Translations under genes and position numbers: made by a program | Assembly: GCA_022836615.1 (NCBI GenBank) | Contig: MU405364.1 | Location: 1-64,000, forward strand | DNA from: Annulohypoxylon bovei var. microspora | Taxonomy: Eukaryota > Ascomycota > Sordariomycetes > Xylariales > Hypoxylaceae | DNA length: 64,000 nucleotides | Direction: 5' to 3' | In this document: piece by piece, positions 11,491-22,766 of the stretch | Position numbering within the stretch: position 1 is the first letter of the stretch | Layout: each line of letters begins with the position of its first letter | Notes under the pieces: model-generated | Databases searched by the model: none | What the model was told of the DNA's origin: nothing | The model's input: only the letters and a program-made list of their open reading frames with translations

Positions 11491-13229
11491 AGTATGATGA
11501 CTATGACGGTGATTACTATGTCATAGGATCTAGTTAGGATATATTTGGTGGAACTACATAGATCATTTTATCTTGTAGCACGGTTTCGGAGGCATGCCTT
11601 GAAGAATCTTGTATATATATCGAGGTTGTTGTCAGTGCATATGTTACTTCGGTAGTTAATCAACTATAATACTCAGACAGTCTTGCTGTATTTCACCCTC
11701 CGTACCTATCTACCTAAATGACTAGGTAAGTAATACAGAATAGCTTATAATAACGGAGGGGTTGGATAGATGGGTTGATTCATCCAGAAAACGGCGGACG
11801 TGAGCAATACCAGGGTAGCAAAAAGGGCCGTTTAACAGACCAATGCGGGATGCCGCGAGTACATCACAATATCCTGATTCATAAACAAAGAGTCTTCTTC
11901 GTCATTATAGTTGTTAGCTATGAATATCCTAGGAATATGTTACGAACCCCTATTCAAGGAATCTGCTCATTTACCCACCTAGTAGTTAAAGACTCACTAC
12001 GTGGCAGGTACTCAGCTTATGAGAACATCATTAAGTTATAAAGATCTAGATTAGATGACGAGGTGTTAAGTGTAATTAAATAAAGGTACACAGAGTATTC
12101 TTCATATCTGCTATTTAGGTTCTAGTAGCTATTGAAATATGTATTGAACCGGTGCGGATGAAGAATCGGGTCAGATTGTCGTGCAATTTGGACGATTTGC
12201 TTTAACGACTAGTTTTCTTTTTTTCGCTTTTATTCTAATCATATTCCGGGTACTATCCTTATCTTGTGTTTGCCCATGTAACTATGAACCTGTATCCAGG
12301 TGGTGATATTTCTAGCAGCCAGCATAATTTATCTATGGATTTAAGGAGATGACCTCCTGTTTGATATAACAAGGGACTCCTCGTCCCAAGCGAAGTGAGT
12401 AATTGGTCTATCAATGTCCCCTCGAGGCTATTAGTCAATTGGAACTAAAATACAAAGAGTCTATGTGCGATCATATCACGCATGTCACTATACATGTTTC
12501 GGCGTTGCCTTTTAGATATGAAGGCTTGATATAACAGGCACTGTTATCTTAAGTTCAACCGTGAAACTTGTACTCAGTGGATCACCTCCATCAATACAGA
12601 TCCTTTTCACTACGCTGCAGCCGCAAATTTACATCTCAGCGTCACATTTTTCGTTAAAGCTCTAGCACACCGTAGTCCGATTCTTCGTGGTTGTATAATA
12701 TAGCAGAGGCAATCTCCTAAGAGCGAAAGGGGGAATCAATGTGAGGCGATTGCCGATAATCATCTCTCATGGTATTTTCCCGCAATCAAGAGCCTGGACC
12801 TGCACGAACATTTAATAAGTATCGTTGACTAGCTCTCCTAGGGCTCGGAGGATACACATATTATCTGCACATTCCAATGTATCGGACCTTGTTTTCATAC
12901 TTGAATCGAAGCTGATACGTATTGTTATAAGTTTCGACCAAGCCGACTTTCGTTTTTCATCCATCCTAACATGATGGCAAGAAAGTTGAAGCAAATTATT
13001 GTGATATTAACTAGAAGTATTATATAATAGTGTCTTTGGAATGAGCAGAATGAGTAGGTAAGCTATTTTCTAAGTGGAAGTTGGCAGTCTAAACTAGGCG
13101 ATAGTGGGGTAGTGAGTTATTATTGGTGGATTGAGAATAGAAAATTATGCGACATAGAGCAATATATAAAATAATTTATGTAAAGTTTCAATCATGCAGG
13201 CTTGTCCAATAGCCGTGCAAAATTTTCCC
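11491..13229. other. 1.7 kb AT-rich spacer, no gene recognised
   Basis: Downstream sequence of the S8 protease gene and upstream of tRNA-His. Short open frames (for example 11775-12041) begin at non-ATG codons or lack family features. No repeat array was seen. Confidence 0.45.
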
Positions 13230-13330
13230 GGTGGCTTCGTATAGTGGTGAGTACAACACGTTGTGGTTAGTTACAAAGACAATACCATACTTGTACCGTG
13301 TAAACCTGGGTTCGATTCCCAGAGCCGCCA
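13230..13330 (+). tRNA. tRNA-His (GTG) with a 29-nt intron
   Basis: A complete cloverleaf can be drawn. The acceptor stem GGTGGCT (13230-13236) pairs with AGCCGCC (13323-13329), with one G-U pair, and the discriminator is A13330. D stem GTAT/GTAC; anticodon stem ACACG (13256-13260) with CGTGT (13297-13301); T arm CTGGG-TTCGATT-CCCAG. The anticodon at 13263-13265 is GTG. An intron of about 29 nt lies between positions 37 and 38 (13267-13295), the canonical place for nuclear tRNA introns. It encodes cytosolic tRNA-His. Confidence 0.85.
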
Positions 13331-13728
13331 ATCTTTTTAATGTTCGTCTTATCTTGGATATTTTATTGGTCTATGTATGTTTCCTAAACTTTTTGAAAAG
13401 GCTTGCCTCATTTTATTATGCCGCAGGTGATCTTTCGTGTGTACAGCTAAGATGACTTAAAGCTCGACAATCGTGTTTTAGAAGTGGTATTATATTGATA
13501 TCATCCGGATAGAAATGTTAACGATACCACGACATGACATGGTGATCATAAAATGCTTCATGTTTTACATAGTCATCGATTCGGATATCCGATGTATATA
13601 AAATAATTGGCTTTCGTCGATGCTATATCATTATTTTCTTGTTTTAAAGTTGCTTAATGATACCTAACAATCATAGTCAATATTGTTATATATGTTCACT
13701 TGCCTTAGTAGAATAATTGTACAAGTCT

Positions 13729-13782
13729 GGCCTCGTGGCGCAACGGTAGCGCGTTCGACTCCAGATCGAAAGGTTATCCGTT
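13729..13782 (+). pseudogene. Truncated tRNA-Trp (CCA) copy
   Basis: The 5' three quarters of a tRNA-Trp are intact: acceptor strand GGCCTCG, D arm GCGC/GCGC, and anticodon arm TTCGA-CTCCAGA-TCGAA with anticodon CCA. The variable region and first T-stem strand follow, and then the match stops inside the T loop. The complementary acceptor strand (CGAGGCC) is absent downstream, so no functional tRNA can form. An intron does not explain the loss, because the anticodon loop is uninterrupted. Confidence 0.65.
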
Positions 13783-13977
13783 GTGAGTAATCTTTTGAAT
13801 TTGTCACATATCCCTTTCTAACAAGAATCTAGCAAATCGGGTCAGGGTCAATTTCATTTGATTTTTTTCTTCTTATCATGACCTAGTTTTACTACTAGGT
13901 TAATCGTCTTAAGCAAATCTAAACAAGTGTAGTAGGTAGGTAATTGTTTTTAAATATAGCAAGCTTTTAGTTCGGAT

Positions 13978-14010
13978 CTACCTACTTACCTACCTGCTTG
14001 CCTACCTACC
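13978..14010. repeat. TACCTACC tract
   Basis: A run of degenerate CTAC(C/T)TACC units, with the complementary TAGGTAGG motif at about 13930. It is one of many such clusters found only between genes in this window. Confidence 0.6.
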
Positions 14011-15258
14011 CCTTTAACATTTTTCAATTCACAGATCGCGTGTTCTTAGCCACCTACGTCATTAATAAGCTTGATGTTGGCCATGTAGAAGTACAAGTGA
14101 TTCCGTCACGGAACATCATGTTAACTACCTAACTACATAAATGTGTTGGATTAAATTTTATGAGCATACTTAGGTAATTTTTCTTAATGCTTTGTATACT
14201 TCTTACTTGAGTTATAGGTTAAAGACGACGTTAAGTGGAATATATGCCGAGCCAATTTTCTAACCCGCTGTTGATATTAATCATCTAGCGTAGGATTCTT
14301 TACCTACCTAAGTAGGCATGAACTAATCTGCAAATAGCTTCATTTATGTTGACCTGCTTTATTAAGCTCGTAATCCTCTTACCGATGTCAACCCGGGTCC
14401 CCGGGTCGCCCGTTCACTAGACTAATTTGAACCATGTTGGACTTTATGCAGATGTTGTTATTCATACATAACATGAATTACCTAGTCGAATATTTAACAT
14501 GAGCATTGATTGATAATCGCGAAATATATAGTAAGATCTCCCAATGTTTTTAAATGGCATGTTGATAACATTTGTCGAGTTTCCTGAGTTTCAAAAGCTA
14601 GATGCTTAATATTCGTCATCGACGCAATTCGTCATCTCGGAGCCTGTGAACTTTCATCAACTATTGCAACGTTTATATGTCGCTCAGCTCGGGCTGACGT
14701 GCCGATCAATAAGGTGAGGTAGGCCATTTTTCGTAGGGATAACCCGTTTTTCCGGTTGTCCTTGTTAAAGCATTATCAATACTTCGTATTGATTGGTAGG
14801 ATTGTACTGTACATATAAAATCAAGGCACAATCTAGACCCGTGTGTTTGGGAGCAGATAGCAAGTGACCTTCCGGAAACGTCTAAGTTAAAGATTGCGCG
14901 ACTTCGAGGAGAACAGACGAGAGCTGACCGGAAAAGACGTTTATACTACCTTACATATTACCATAGGCAGGTACGCGATTAATGTAATTTCCGGCCTGCT
15001 GTAACCGAGATCTCCAATTGGGTATGGGGATGCGGGTGGACCACGATTTTGGCCTGCCGGGCTGTTGATCCTTGCTCCCGGTCAGCTTACAATACCAGGT
15101 AGTTATGTAGGTACGAGATAGCGTGTTGTCGTACATTAATATAAAGTGTTGCGAGCATCGTCCTGGGAGATTCCCCCTCCAGGAACCTTCTTGCTTGCTT
15201 TGCCCGTCTCGTTGGATTCTAGCTTGATAGATCTCCCTAGGCCGAAGTGCTCTCAAGT

Positions 15259-17470
15259 ATGGTCGGCTTCACAGTTGTTTTCTCGGCGCTTCTCGCTGCC
15301 CAGGGTGCGTTTGCGAACCCCGTGGGGTCACGCACGCCGTACCGCGTCAAGGATACGCACCACGTTCCTAGAGCTTGGAAGCGAGTCCGCCGCGCGCCTG
15401 CTGATCATATCATCGATCTCCAGATCGGTGTTAAGCAGAGCAATTTCGCGGAACTGGAAAGACATCTATATGAAGGTACGAGAAGCGACAATGCGTCACT
15501 CACTATATTTAAGAAATGAGAGTTAGGCAACTAATCGTAGACGTCCAGTTTCGGATCCGGATCACCCGCGCTACGGCCAGCATCTTAGTGCTGGTGACGT
15601 GAAGGAGTTGGTCAAGCCGACGGACGAGACGCTAGATCTCGTTCACGAGTGGCTGCAGGCTAATGGGGTCACCCCTTCGGGATATAGCTCAGCTAAAGAC
15701 TGGATTACCGTATCTCTTCCGGTGGGGACAATTGAACGTCTCCTAGATACCGAGTACCATCTTTATGAGCACAAGGATGGTGGTCTGGTCGCTAGGGCTC
15801 CTAAGTGGTCTCTTCCGCTTCATCTGCATGATCGGATTGACACGATCCAGCCTACCAACTCATTCTTCCGTGCTCGCGCAGAGAAGTTTGACCATATCGA
15901 AGCCCCCGTGTATATTGACCCTAAGTATACACCCCCTACCAACGAGACCCTGAATGCGGTCTGCAACGTCAGCTCCGTCACACCAGAATGTTTCCAGACT
16001 CTCTATTCGACTAAGGGTTACAAGACCCACGCCTGCGGCAAGAACAAGGTGGGCTTCAACAATTATCTTGGCGAGCATCCGATTCGAACAGACGCAGAAC
16101 TATTCCTTGCCAAGTATCGACCCGAGGCAGTCTCAAGCGCAAAAGATTTCCCACAGATCACTCTCGCAAATGGACCTGGCGACTATGCTTTGACGCCTGA
16201 GGAAGCCGAGTCTGGAACTTCGAAAGAAGCGAACTTAGACATCCAGGCCATTGCTGGTATCAGCTGGAAGAGTACGTGATACTTGAGGTCCAACCTCCGA
16301 ACCCCCGTAGCGCGAGCCGGAGTACCCGAAATTAGGTATCTTTAACTAACACATGTCCGCATAGCTCCAATCATCAGTTACTCGACTGGCGGAAGCCCGC
16401 CTTTCATCCCGTCTACGAGCACGCCCGATAACACCAACGAACCGTACCTAGTGTGGGTAAACTATCTCCTCGCCCAGGAGTCTTTCCCGCAAGTCATTAG
16501 GTATGTCTGAAATATTGAATTAATTCCCCCATCTTTTTTTTTCTTCTTCTTCTTTTTCGACGATGTTATATTTTAAACAGAGGCTAATGCGATAATAGTA
16601 TGTGATATTCCGTCCCTATTTTCTTTTTGCCGTGAAGCAAAATGGGCCCCGTAAAATGACAATTTTGAGATCTCGCATAGGTGACTGACTAACTTGCTTA
16701 CTATAGCGACTTCGTATGCCGATGACGAACAGACAGTTCCGGAGTCGTACGCTCGACGTGTGTGTCAGCAATTCGCGCAAGTGGGCGCGCGTGGCACTTC
16801 GCTGCTCTTCTCGAGCGGCGACAGCGGTGTTGGACCATACGGAGAGTGCATAAGCAACGACGGAAAGAACACGACTCAATTCCTTCCGGAATTTCCACCT
16901 AGCTGCCCCTACGTGACGGCAGTTGGCGCTACGAAGAACTTCGAGCCGGAAGTGGTGGCGTACCGGCCTGCGTTTGTTGGACCTGATGGCGTCTCACATG
17001 GCAACTACACGAGTGGCGGCGGGTTCAGCAATTACTTCACGGCGCCGGCGTACCAGGCAAAGCAGGCGAGCAGCTACGTGAAGAACCTAGACGGCCTTTA
17101 TGATGGTCTATACAACAAGACGGGCCGCGGCTACCCGGATATCTCGGCGCAAGGACTCTACTTCGCTTATTTCTGGAACGGCACGGAGGGTACTATCAGC
17201 GGAACGAGTGCTAGCTGCCCCTTAACGGGTGGAATTATCTCGCTGGTGAACGACGCGCTCATCTCATCGGGCAAGCCGGCGCTGGGCTTCTTGAACCCGT
17301 GGCTGTACTCGAAAGGGTACAAGGGCCTGACTGACATCACAGGAGGTAGTGCTGTCGGGTGTGGTGTAGACGGATTCCCGGCGACTGAGGGATGGGATCC
17401 TGTTACTGGGCTCGGAACACCGGTCTTCCCTGAGCTCGTCGCATTGGCGGGCGGGAAGCTGTTTTATTAA
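15259..17470 (+). CDS. Secreted sedolisin (S53 tripeptidyl-peptidase type), frame break at intron 3
   Basis: Exons 15259-15475, 15549-16271, 16365-16500 and 16707-17470. ATG 15259 begins a signal peptide (MVGFTVVFSALLAAQGAFA). A pro-kumamolisin domain follows (SDPDHPRYGQHLS), then the S53 catalytic domain with Glu and Asp in EANLDIQAIAG, the oxyanion Asp in SSGDSG, the nucleophile Ser in SGTSASCP, and the C-terminal calcium site (DPVTGLGTP). Known relatives remove tripeptides from proteins at acid pH outside the cell. The coding lengths sum to 1840 nt, one more than a multiple of three. The donor reads ATTAG|GTATGT, and one fewer G there would give QVITTSYADDEQTVP, exactly the family sequence. 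Without that the frame is lost. This may be a sequencing error, or a recent inactivation, since everything else is intact (about 612 aa). Confidence 0.85.
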
Positions 17471-17971
17471 AGAGGAAAACCCTCTGCTTCATAGTTACTT
17501 ATGAGGATGTGATATCTTAGCTCAGAGATGTCATATTATATGATGTAGTGAATGAATTTATTAATAGAAAAGAAAAATTATCAATCCCTTAGCCCCTGAA
17601 ATGAATTGATGAAATATGTATGTCGGTAGTATATATTATATATGTATGTATCCAATACGCTGCAGAAAAGTTTATTGGATTAGTAAATTACCTAAGACAT
17701 ATTCCGATATTTAGCCGCGGCTTGTCCGATAACAGTAGATCCAATTGGTACCCGCCTACCCACCTAGTTCATATTACTAGGTAGGTACGTGAACTTGTTG
17801 ATGTCATTGCCCTTCAATGCCCTTCAGTGTTCTCAACTCAATACCAAGAACTTGATATATCTACTACCTATTAGTAGGTAGGTGCATCTTATCGGTCGAG
17901 TCTAAAATCATCATCAGTAATTTGGACCACCCTTCTCTTGCGTTAGGACTCTCTGTCTTAGTCTCTCAACC
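17471..17971. other. Spacer with TAGGTAGG inverted motifs
   Basis: 3' region of the sedolisin gene and promoter of DIB1. CACCTAG faces CTAGGTAGG at 17761-17786, and another TAGTAGGTAGG lies at about 17872-17882. No gene. Confidence 0.5.
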
Positions 17972-18575
17972 ATGGGGTCTATTGTTCTACCCCATCTGAG
18001 CACCGGCTGGCATGTCGATCAAGCCATTCTATCGGAAACAGAGCGTGTTGTTGGTGAGTGAAGAATATTCTTTAGATGAACGAGTGGTTTATAAAGCAAG
18101 ACACTAACTATGCAATTTTCTTTAACATAGCTATTCGCTTCGGTCGCGACCATGACCCCGAGTGCATGCGACAAGACGAAGTCCTATACCGTATCGCTGA
18201 CAAAGTAAAAAATTTCTGCGTCATCTACGTTTGCGACATCGATCAGGTCCCCGACTTCAACCAGATGTACGGTAGGTAGCAGACACTTCAATATCCTCCC
18301 CACCCCTTCCCTTTCTAGTGTGAGCTGCTTGTTAGAATCGGATGCTAACGAGATAATCCTACTTAGAGTTGTACGACCCTTGCACTATCATGTTTTTCTA
18401 CCGCAACAAGCACATGCTATGCGATTTAGGCACGGGAAACAATAACAAGCTTAACTTCGTCCTCGAGGACAAACAAGAGCTAATCGACATCGTCGAGACG
18501 GTATACAAAGGTGCTAAGAAGGGTCGTGGTCTGGTCGTTAGCCCAAAGGATTATTCTACCCGTTACCGATACTAG
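17972..18575 (+). CDS. DIB1: U5 snRNP thioredoxin-fold protein Dib1/Dim1
   Basis: Exons 17972-18053, 18131-18271 and 18367-18575 give 143 residues, exactly the usual length of this very conserved family. Diagnostic segments are GWHVDQAILSE, FGRDHDPECM, DEVLYRIADKVKNF, ELYDPCTIMFF, LGTGNNNK and the C-terminal RGLVVSPKDYSTRYRY. The protein has a thioredoxin fold without the redox CxxC and sits in the U4/U6.U5 tri-snRNP, where it keeps the pre-catalytic spliceosome inactive until activation. It is nuclear and essential in yeasts. Introns are 77 and 95 nt. This is one of the safest calls in the window. Confidence 0.97.
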
Positions 18576-20180
18576 CGACACACTGTAGGACGATTCCACA
18601 CTTCTTTTTCGCAGTATGCTGTTTTCTTAAGCCTTTTCTCCCGGGAGTGGCTACCACTCGGTCCTAAGTAAGGGTATTCAGGAGCTGCTGGAAAACGTCT
18701 ATGGTATGTGACAAAATGATGGGGAAAACTTCAAACCACAGCGAAAAGCTAATAACGCTTTGCTGGACATCTAGAGCTGGTTGACCCGCTTTTGAACGCC
18801 GATGTAAGTTGGTACAAGATATCACAATACTAACATAGACGGAATGAGTTCGACAAGGCTTTATAAACAACAAAGTATAATTACTTATTGTAGTGTGCCA
18901 TTGGAATGTGAAAACAAATGGGAGAGGATAGGTAGAGCATCGCTACGGCATATCAAGGTATAATACTAGGTACTGTATGTTTAGGAACACAGATATCTCT
19001 GTAGGTGGTTGAGTATCTACTATTATACCTACCTATATATCGTAGAGGTTGAGAAAACGAAATGATGATTTTATACAGTCCTTCTTGAATCTCAAATACT
19101 GTATACAGGTGTATGTACTATGTAGCGTGAACGAAAAATGCGTACGTAAGCTAGTGCGACATTGGAAGGCACTGAAGATTCCAAAATTAGAATAGTCAAA
19201 AAGCATGCGCCCCACATGGAAGCCCCTGTTTGGTCCCTGGAAATTCTCTAGGCTGGATGGGCTGGCTGGTACATACATACATACATGTGTATGTAGGCTG
19301 GCAGCCCTGGAGGCTGGTTGGTAACTGGTTAGGGCAATTGCTAGGCACTCCAGCCCGCTAGGCCGCGCTAGATTTGTAGCATAGCCCCCTGTAGTAGCAA
19401 CAACAGACACGCAATCTTTGTATGAGCCACGTACTGTAACATGGACCCCATAATATTTTGATGATACTTTGACAATATTTTGCACCTAAAATGCTGCGCG
19501 TCTGTGGTCCGTCCAGGGTACCTGTACAGATATCTACCGTGCATTACAGCTCATGGCGCCTTATTTACTGCGTATTTTTGCAGCGTGACGACAGCGCTTA
19601 TGGGTCCATTTGCCATTTACCATTTTACCATTTGGCTGTGTATTGTCCTGCCTCATTACATAATAACAATAACCTATTAGACAAACACGAAGTCCGCTGA
19701 AACGAAAACGAAAATCACCAAAAGCAAATAACTACTACACCTCTTTTCTTTTTCCACCATTTCCAGTTTTATTTGCGTATCGTTTATTTTTCATCTTTCT
19801 TTATTAGAAAGTTACTATCGTCGATCTAACAAGCGACGAAACTTATTCTATTGACATTCGTTACGTCGATTGGTTTGCATCTCCCACATTCGTTTCGAAC
19901 GTCCGTCGAGCCATCTCATCGCATCATATCTATCAGGTCTAAATCAACTTGGCATCATCTGTAGTAACTCGATTATTTGATATCGGTTATCGATTTAGAG
20001 ATACGATAGTAACTGAAGAGGGGAGGCTGAGGAGAAAAGAAAAGAAAAGAAAAGAGAAGAGAAGAGAACTAGAGAATAGTATTAGTGCTGGCTACGTTCT
20101 CTCTTTTTTCCTTCTTTAATTCTCGATACTAATCCTAGGATAAAGAAGGAGAAGAGAAGAGAAGAGTAGCAGAAGCGATC
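18576..20180. other. 1.6 kb spacer, promoter side of the rhomboid gene
   Basis: No gene recognised. Contains an ACAT microsatellite near 19270-19285 and, just upstream of the rhomboid start, long purine tracts built from GAAAA and GAGAA units (about 20030-20166). The purine tracts are probably in the 5' UTR or core promoter, where pyrimidine/purine bias is common in filamentous fungi. Confidence 0.45.
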
Positions 20181-21866
20181 ATGGCCGCCAATGAATACTA
20201 CAACGATTCTTCGCGACGCCAAAATGCATATGAGCCGTCTCTAGCATCTACAAACCCGCCGTCTTACACATCTCAAACTCAACACCAAGATCGCCCAAAT
20301 GCTAACACAGTATCCCCGTTCGAGAGTGTCTTCGACGATCACGTCTACCCAACGAACTCACCATCCCACCAGACACCCGACTCCTCCTTAAACAACTTAA
20401 ACAATAGCCAGCAGGCATTCGCTTACGATACGAGATACCATGGTGCCACTCCCGGCGATGTTTCACCTGTAGGCACAGATGATATTCCTCTGCGCAATCA
20501 GAGTAACAAATCTCCCGCTGGCTATGCTGCCGACTCGACCGATCATGTCTACGATACGACTGACCAGGAGGGTGGTCAGCGGGGCACTCCTAAGCGTAAC
20601 CTGCTACGGTTTGGTGAATTGGGTATGCTGGGATCTGAAAAGAGGAGAATACCAATTGTGGTCTATCTATTTTCCCTGATTCAGATCGCCGTCTTCATTG
20701 CTGAGCTGGTCAAGGCTGCCCAGCTTACCGGCTCTCCTATCCAGACTCAGCCTTCATTTAATCCCATGATAGGTCCTTCACAGCAGGTTCTCATCAACAT
20801 GGGCTCCAGATTCGTTCCGTGTATGAAGAATGTCGATGGCGTACAAAACTACCCTTCCCCGGGCTTCGGCTGGCCCTGTCCCAACACCACCTCTTCCGAC
20901 CCCAACAATGACTCGAATAAGTGTTCCCTCTCGGAACTTTGCGGCTTCGCCGGCGTCCCCAACCCCGAGTGGGACTCCGAAAACGGGCTTAACCAGACTC
21001 CGGCACCTAATCAATGGTTCCGTTTCATAACCCCTATCTTTATGCATGCCGGAATTATTCATATTGGCTTCAATCTTCTGCTTCAGCTTACCATGGGCAA
21101 GGAGATCGAGAGAGCTATTGGCTCCATTCGATTCTTCCTCGTCTACATGAGTGCCGGCATCTTTGGATTCGTTATGGGAGGTAACTATGCCGCCTCCGGA
21201 ATCTCATCTACCGGAGCCTCGGGGTCTCTATTTGGGGTTATTGCCCTCACATTGCTCGATCTCCTCTACTCGTGGAGCGAGAGGCGTAATCCTGGGAGAG
21301 AGCTCATATTCATCGTCATCGAGATCGTTGTTTCCTTCGCTCTCGGTCTTCTCCCTGGCCTGGACAATTTCTCGCATATCGGTGGCTTCATCGTCGGCAT
21401 ATGCCTCGGAATCAGTGTTCTTCACTCACCAAATGCTCTACGCCGCAAGATTGGCGAGGATCATTTCGGGGGACCCACCTACTCCAGCGTAGGTGGTGGT
21501 GGTATTACTAGTGTCGCCTTTCCCGCCTTCTACAGAAACCCTGTAGGCTTCTTTAAGGGTCGGAAACCACTCTGGTGGGCCTGGTGGATCGTCCGCGCAG
21601 CGTTTCTTATACTTATCGTCGTCGTCTTTATCGTGCTGCTCGAGAACTTCTACTCCAACCAGAACAACTGCAGTTGGTGCAAATATCTCAGTTGCCTAGT
21701 GAGTGGCCCTATCTCCCTCTGTTTTAGTCCTACGGCAATGCTAATGTTTCGATAGCCTGTCAATAACTGGTGTGATATTGGAAACTTGACTATCTCAACC
21801 TCTTCTACTACGTCGAAAAGAGGTGTCGACATATTTGCGCTTGAGCAGATAGCAAACCTTTATTAA
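20181..21866 (+). CDS. Rhomboid-family intramembrane serine protease
   Basis: Two exons, 20181-21698 and 21756-21866 (57-nt intron), give 542 residues. The open frame runs through the intron, but splicing restores a family-like Cys-rich tail (SCLPVNNWCDIGNL). ATG 20181 has a strong context (ATCATGGCC). Residues 1-155 are a polar, Gln/Asn/Pro-rich cytosolic region. The rhomboid core follows, with NQWFRFITPIFMHAGIIHIGFN (loop 1 and the TM2 His/Asn motif), the nucleophile Ser347 in GASGSLFG on TM4 and its partner His399 in SHIGGF on TM6. A further membrane segment near residue 475 precedes the lumenal Cys-rich tail. The size and layout resemble the larger fungal secretory-pathway rhomboids (RbdA-like) rather than the small Rbd2/RbdB type. 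Substrates are unknown. Confidence 0.92.
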
Positions 21867-22766
21867 TGAAACAAGATCCTCTTGATCTGATCCATAGTCG
21901 ATGAGTGTTGATAGGCGAGCGGTGGATTTATGATACCCGCACGCAAGTCTGGTATTGCGTGAGAATGCATGATCTCTAGTAATGATGGATTACTCGGGTC
22001 TGGAATAGGGGGCGGACTAAAAAGCTCCATTGGATGGTAGTGTGCGTCAACCATTTGGAGCTCCGACGCGCTGCTGCGTCGCTATAATTAAAATATACTG
22101 ATGCGGAATGAAATCAACGAATCTTATGTATAGAACGATCATGGATGTGCTTCGCTAGATCGTTAATCCGTGGGTTCTGTAGTTTGCATAGGAGATACTA
22201 CTACGCGTTGTGTTGGGGAACGCTATTTTCGGTGAAGCAAACATTGAGTAGCTCGCCTCGATTCGTCTATACTTCGAGACTTTATCCTAGGGGCGCTATT
22301 AGCAGCATATATCTTAAGGGTTCCTATATGGCATGAGAATTGATATTATTGTATGAACGTATGCGAGAGATTAAAGGAGATGGTATCCATGAATGTACCT
22401 ACGAGTGCTCACAAACCATGAGCAAGGAGCCCTCCATTGTGGGCTAATATGTGCAAGATCTACACTTTAGACAGGTTTATATCATCGCTAGGACATAATC
22501 CCGAACTCCAAAGAGACGGTTAATTCTCTGACCTTTGAAAGGCGATTCCGACATTCCGTTTTGTAACTGACTCTCATCATCTTGTTCCTGCATCCCTTAC
22601 TAGGTAAGGTATAATATACCGAGCTCAGCCTTCGGTTGCCCGAGCCATCGTTGTTGACCAACATATTCGCTACACCCATTTTAGGGATTGTGCTGATTTA
22701 AAGAAACGTGTCATTTTCTCATTACATTAAAGCGAAACGTCACTCATACGCATCAGGTTACGCCCT
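21867..22766. other. Convergent intergenic region
   Basis: 0.9 kb between the 3' ends of the rhomboid (+) and condensin (-) genes. Short open frames only; no repeat or RNA gene seen. Expected to hold both 3' UTRs. Confidence 0.5.

Larger units (their letters stand above)
13331..15258. other. 1.9 kb AT-rich spacer with tRNA fragment and TACCTA tracts
   Basis: AT-rich DNA. It holds the truncated tRNA-Trp copy (13729-13782) and a TACCTACC-type tract (13978-14010) faced by AGTAGGTAGGTAA about 45 bp upstream. No protein gene recognised. The end of the stretch should contain the sedolisin promoter. Confidence 0.45.

Noticed and set aside
16560..16706. Micro-exon that would repair the sedolisin frame
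   Set aside because: The micro-exons I tried either contain a stop or leave an intron of about 26 nt, too short to splice. The branch-point-like CTAAC before TATAG at 16706 supports a single intron.
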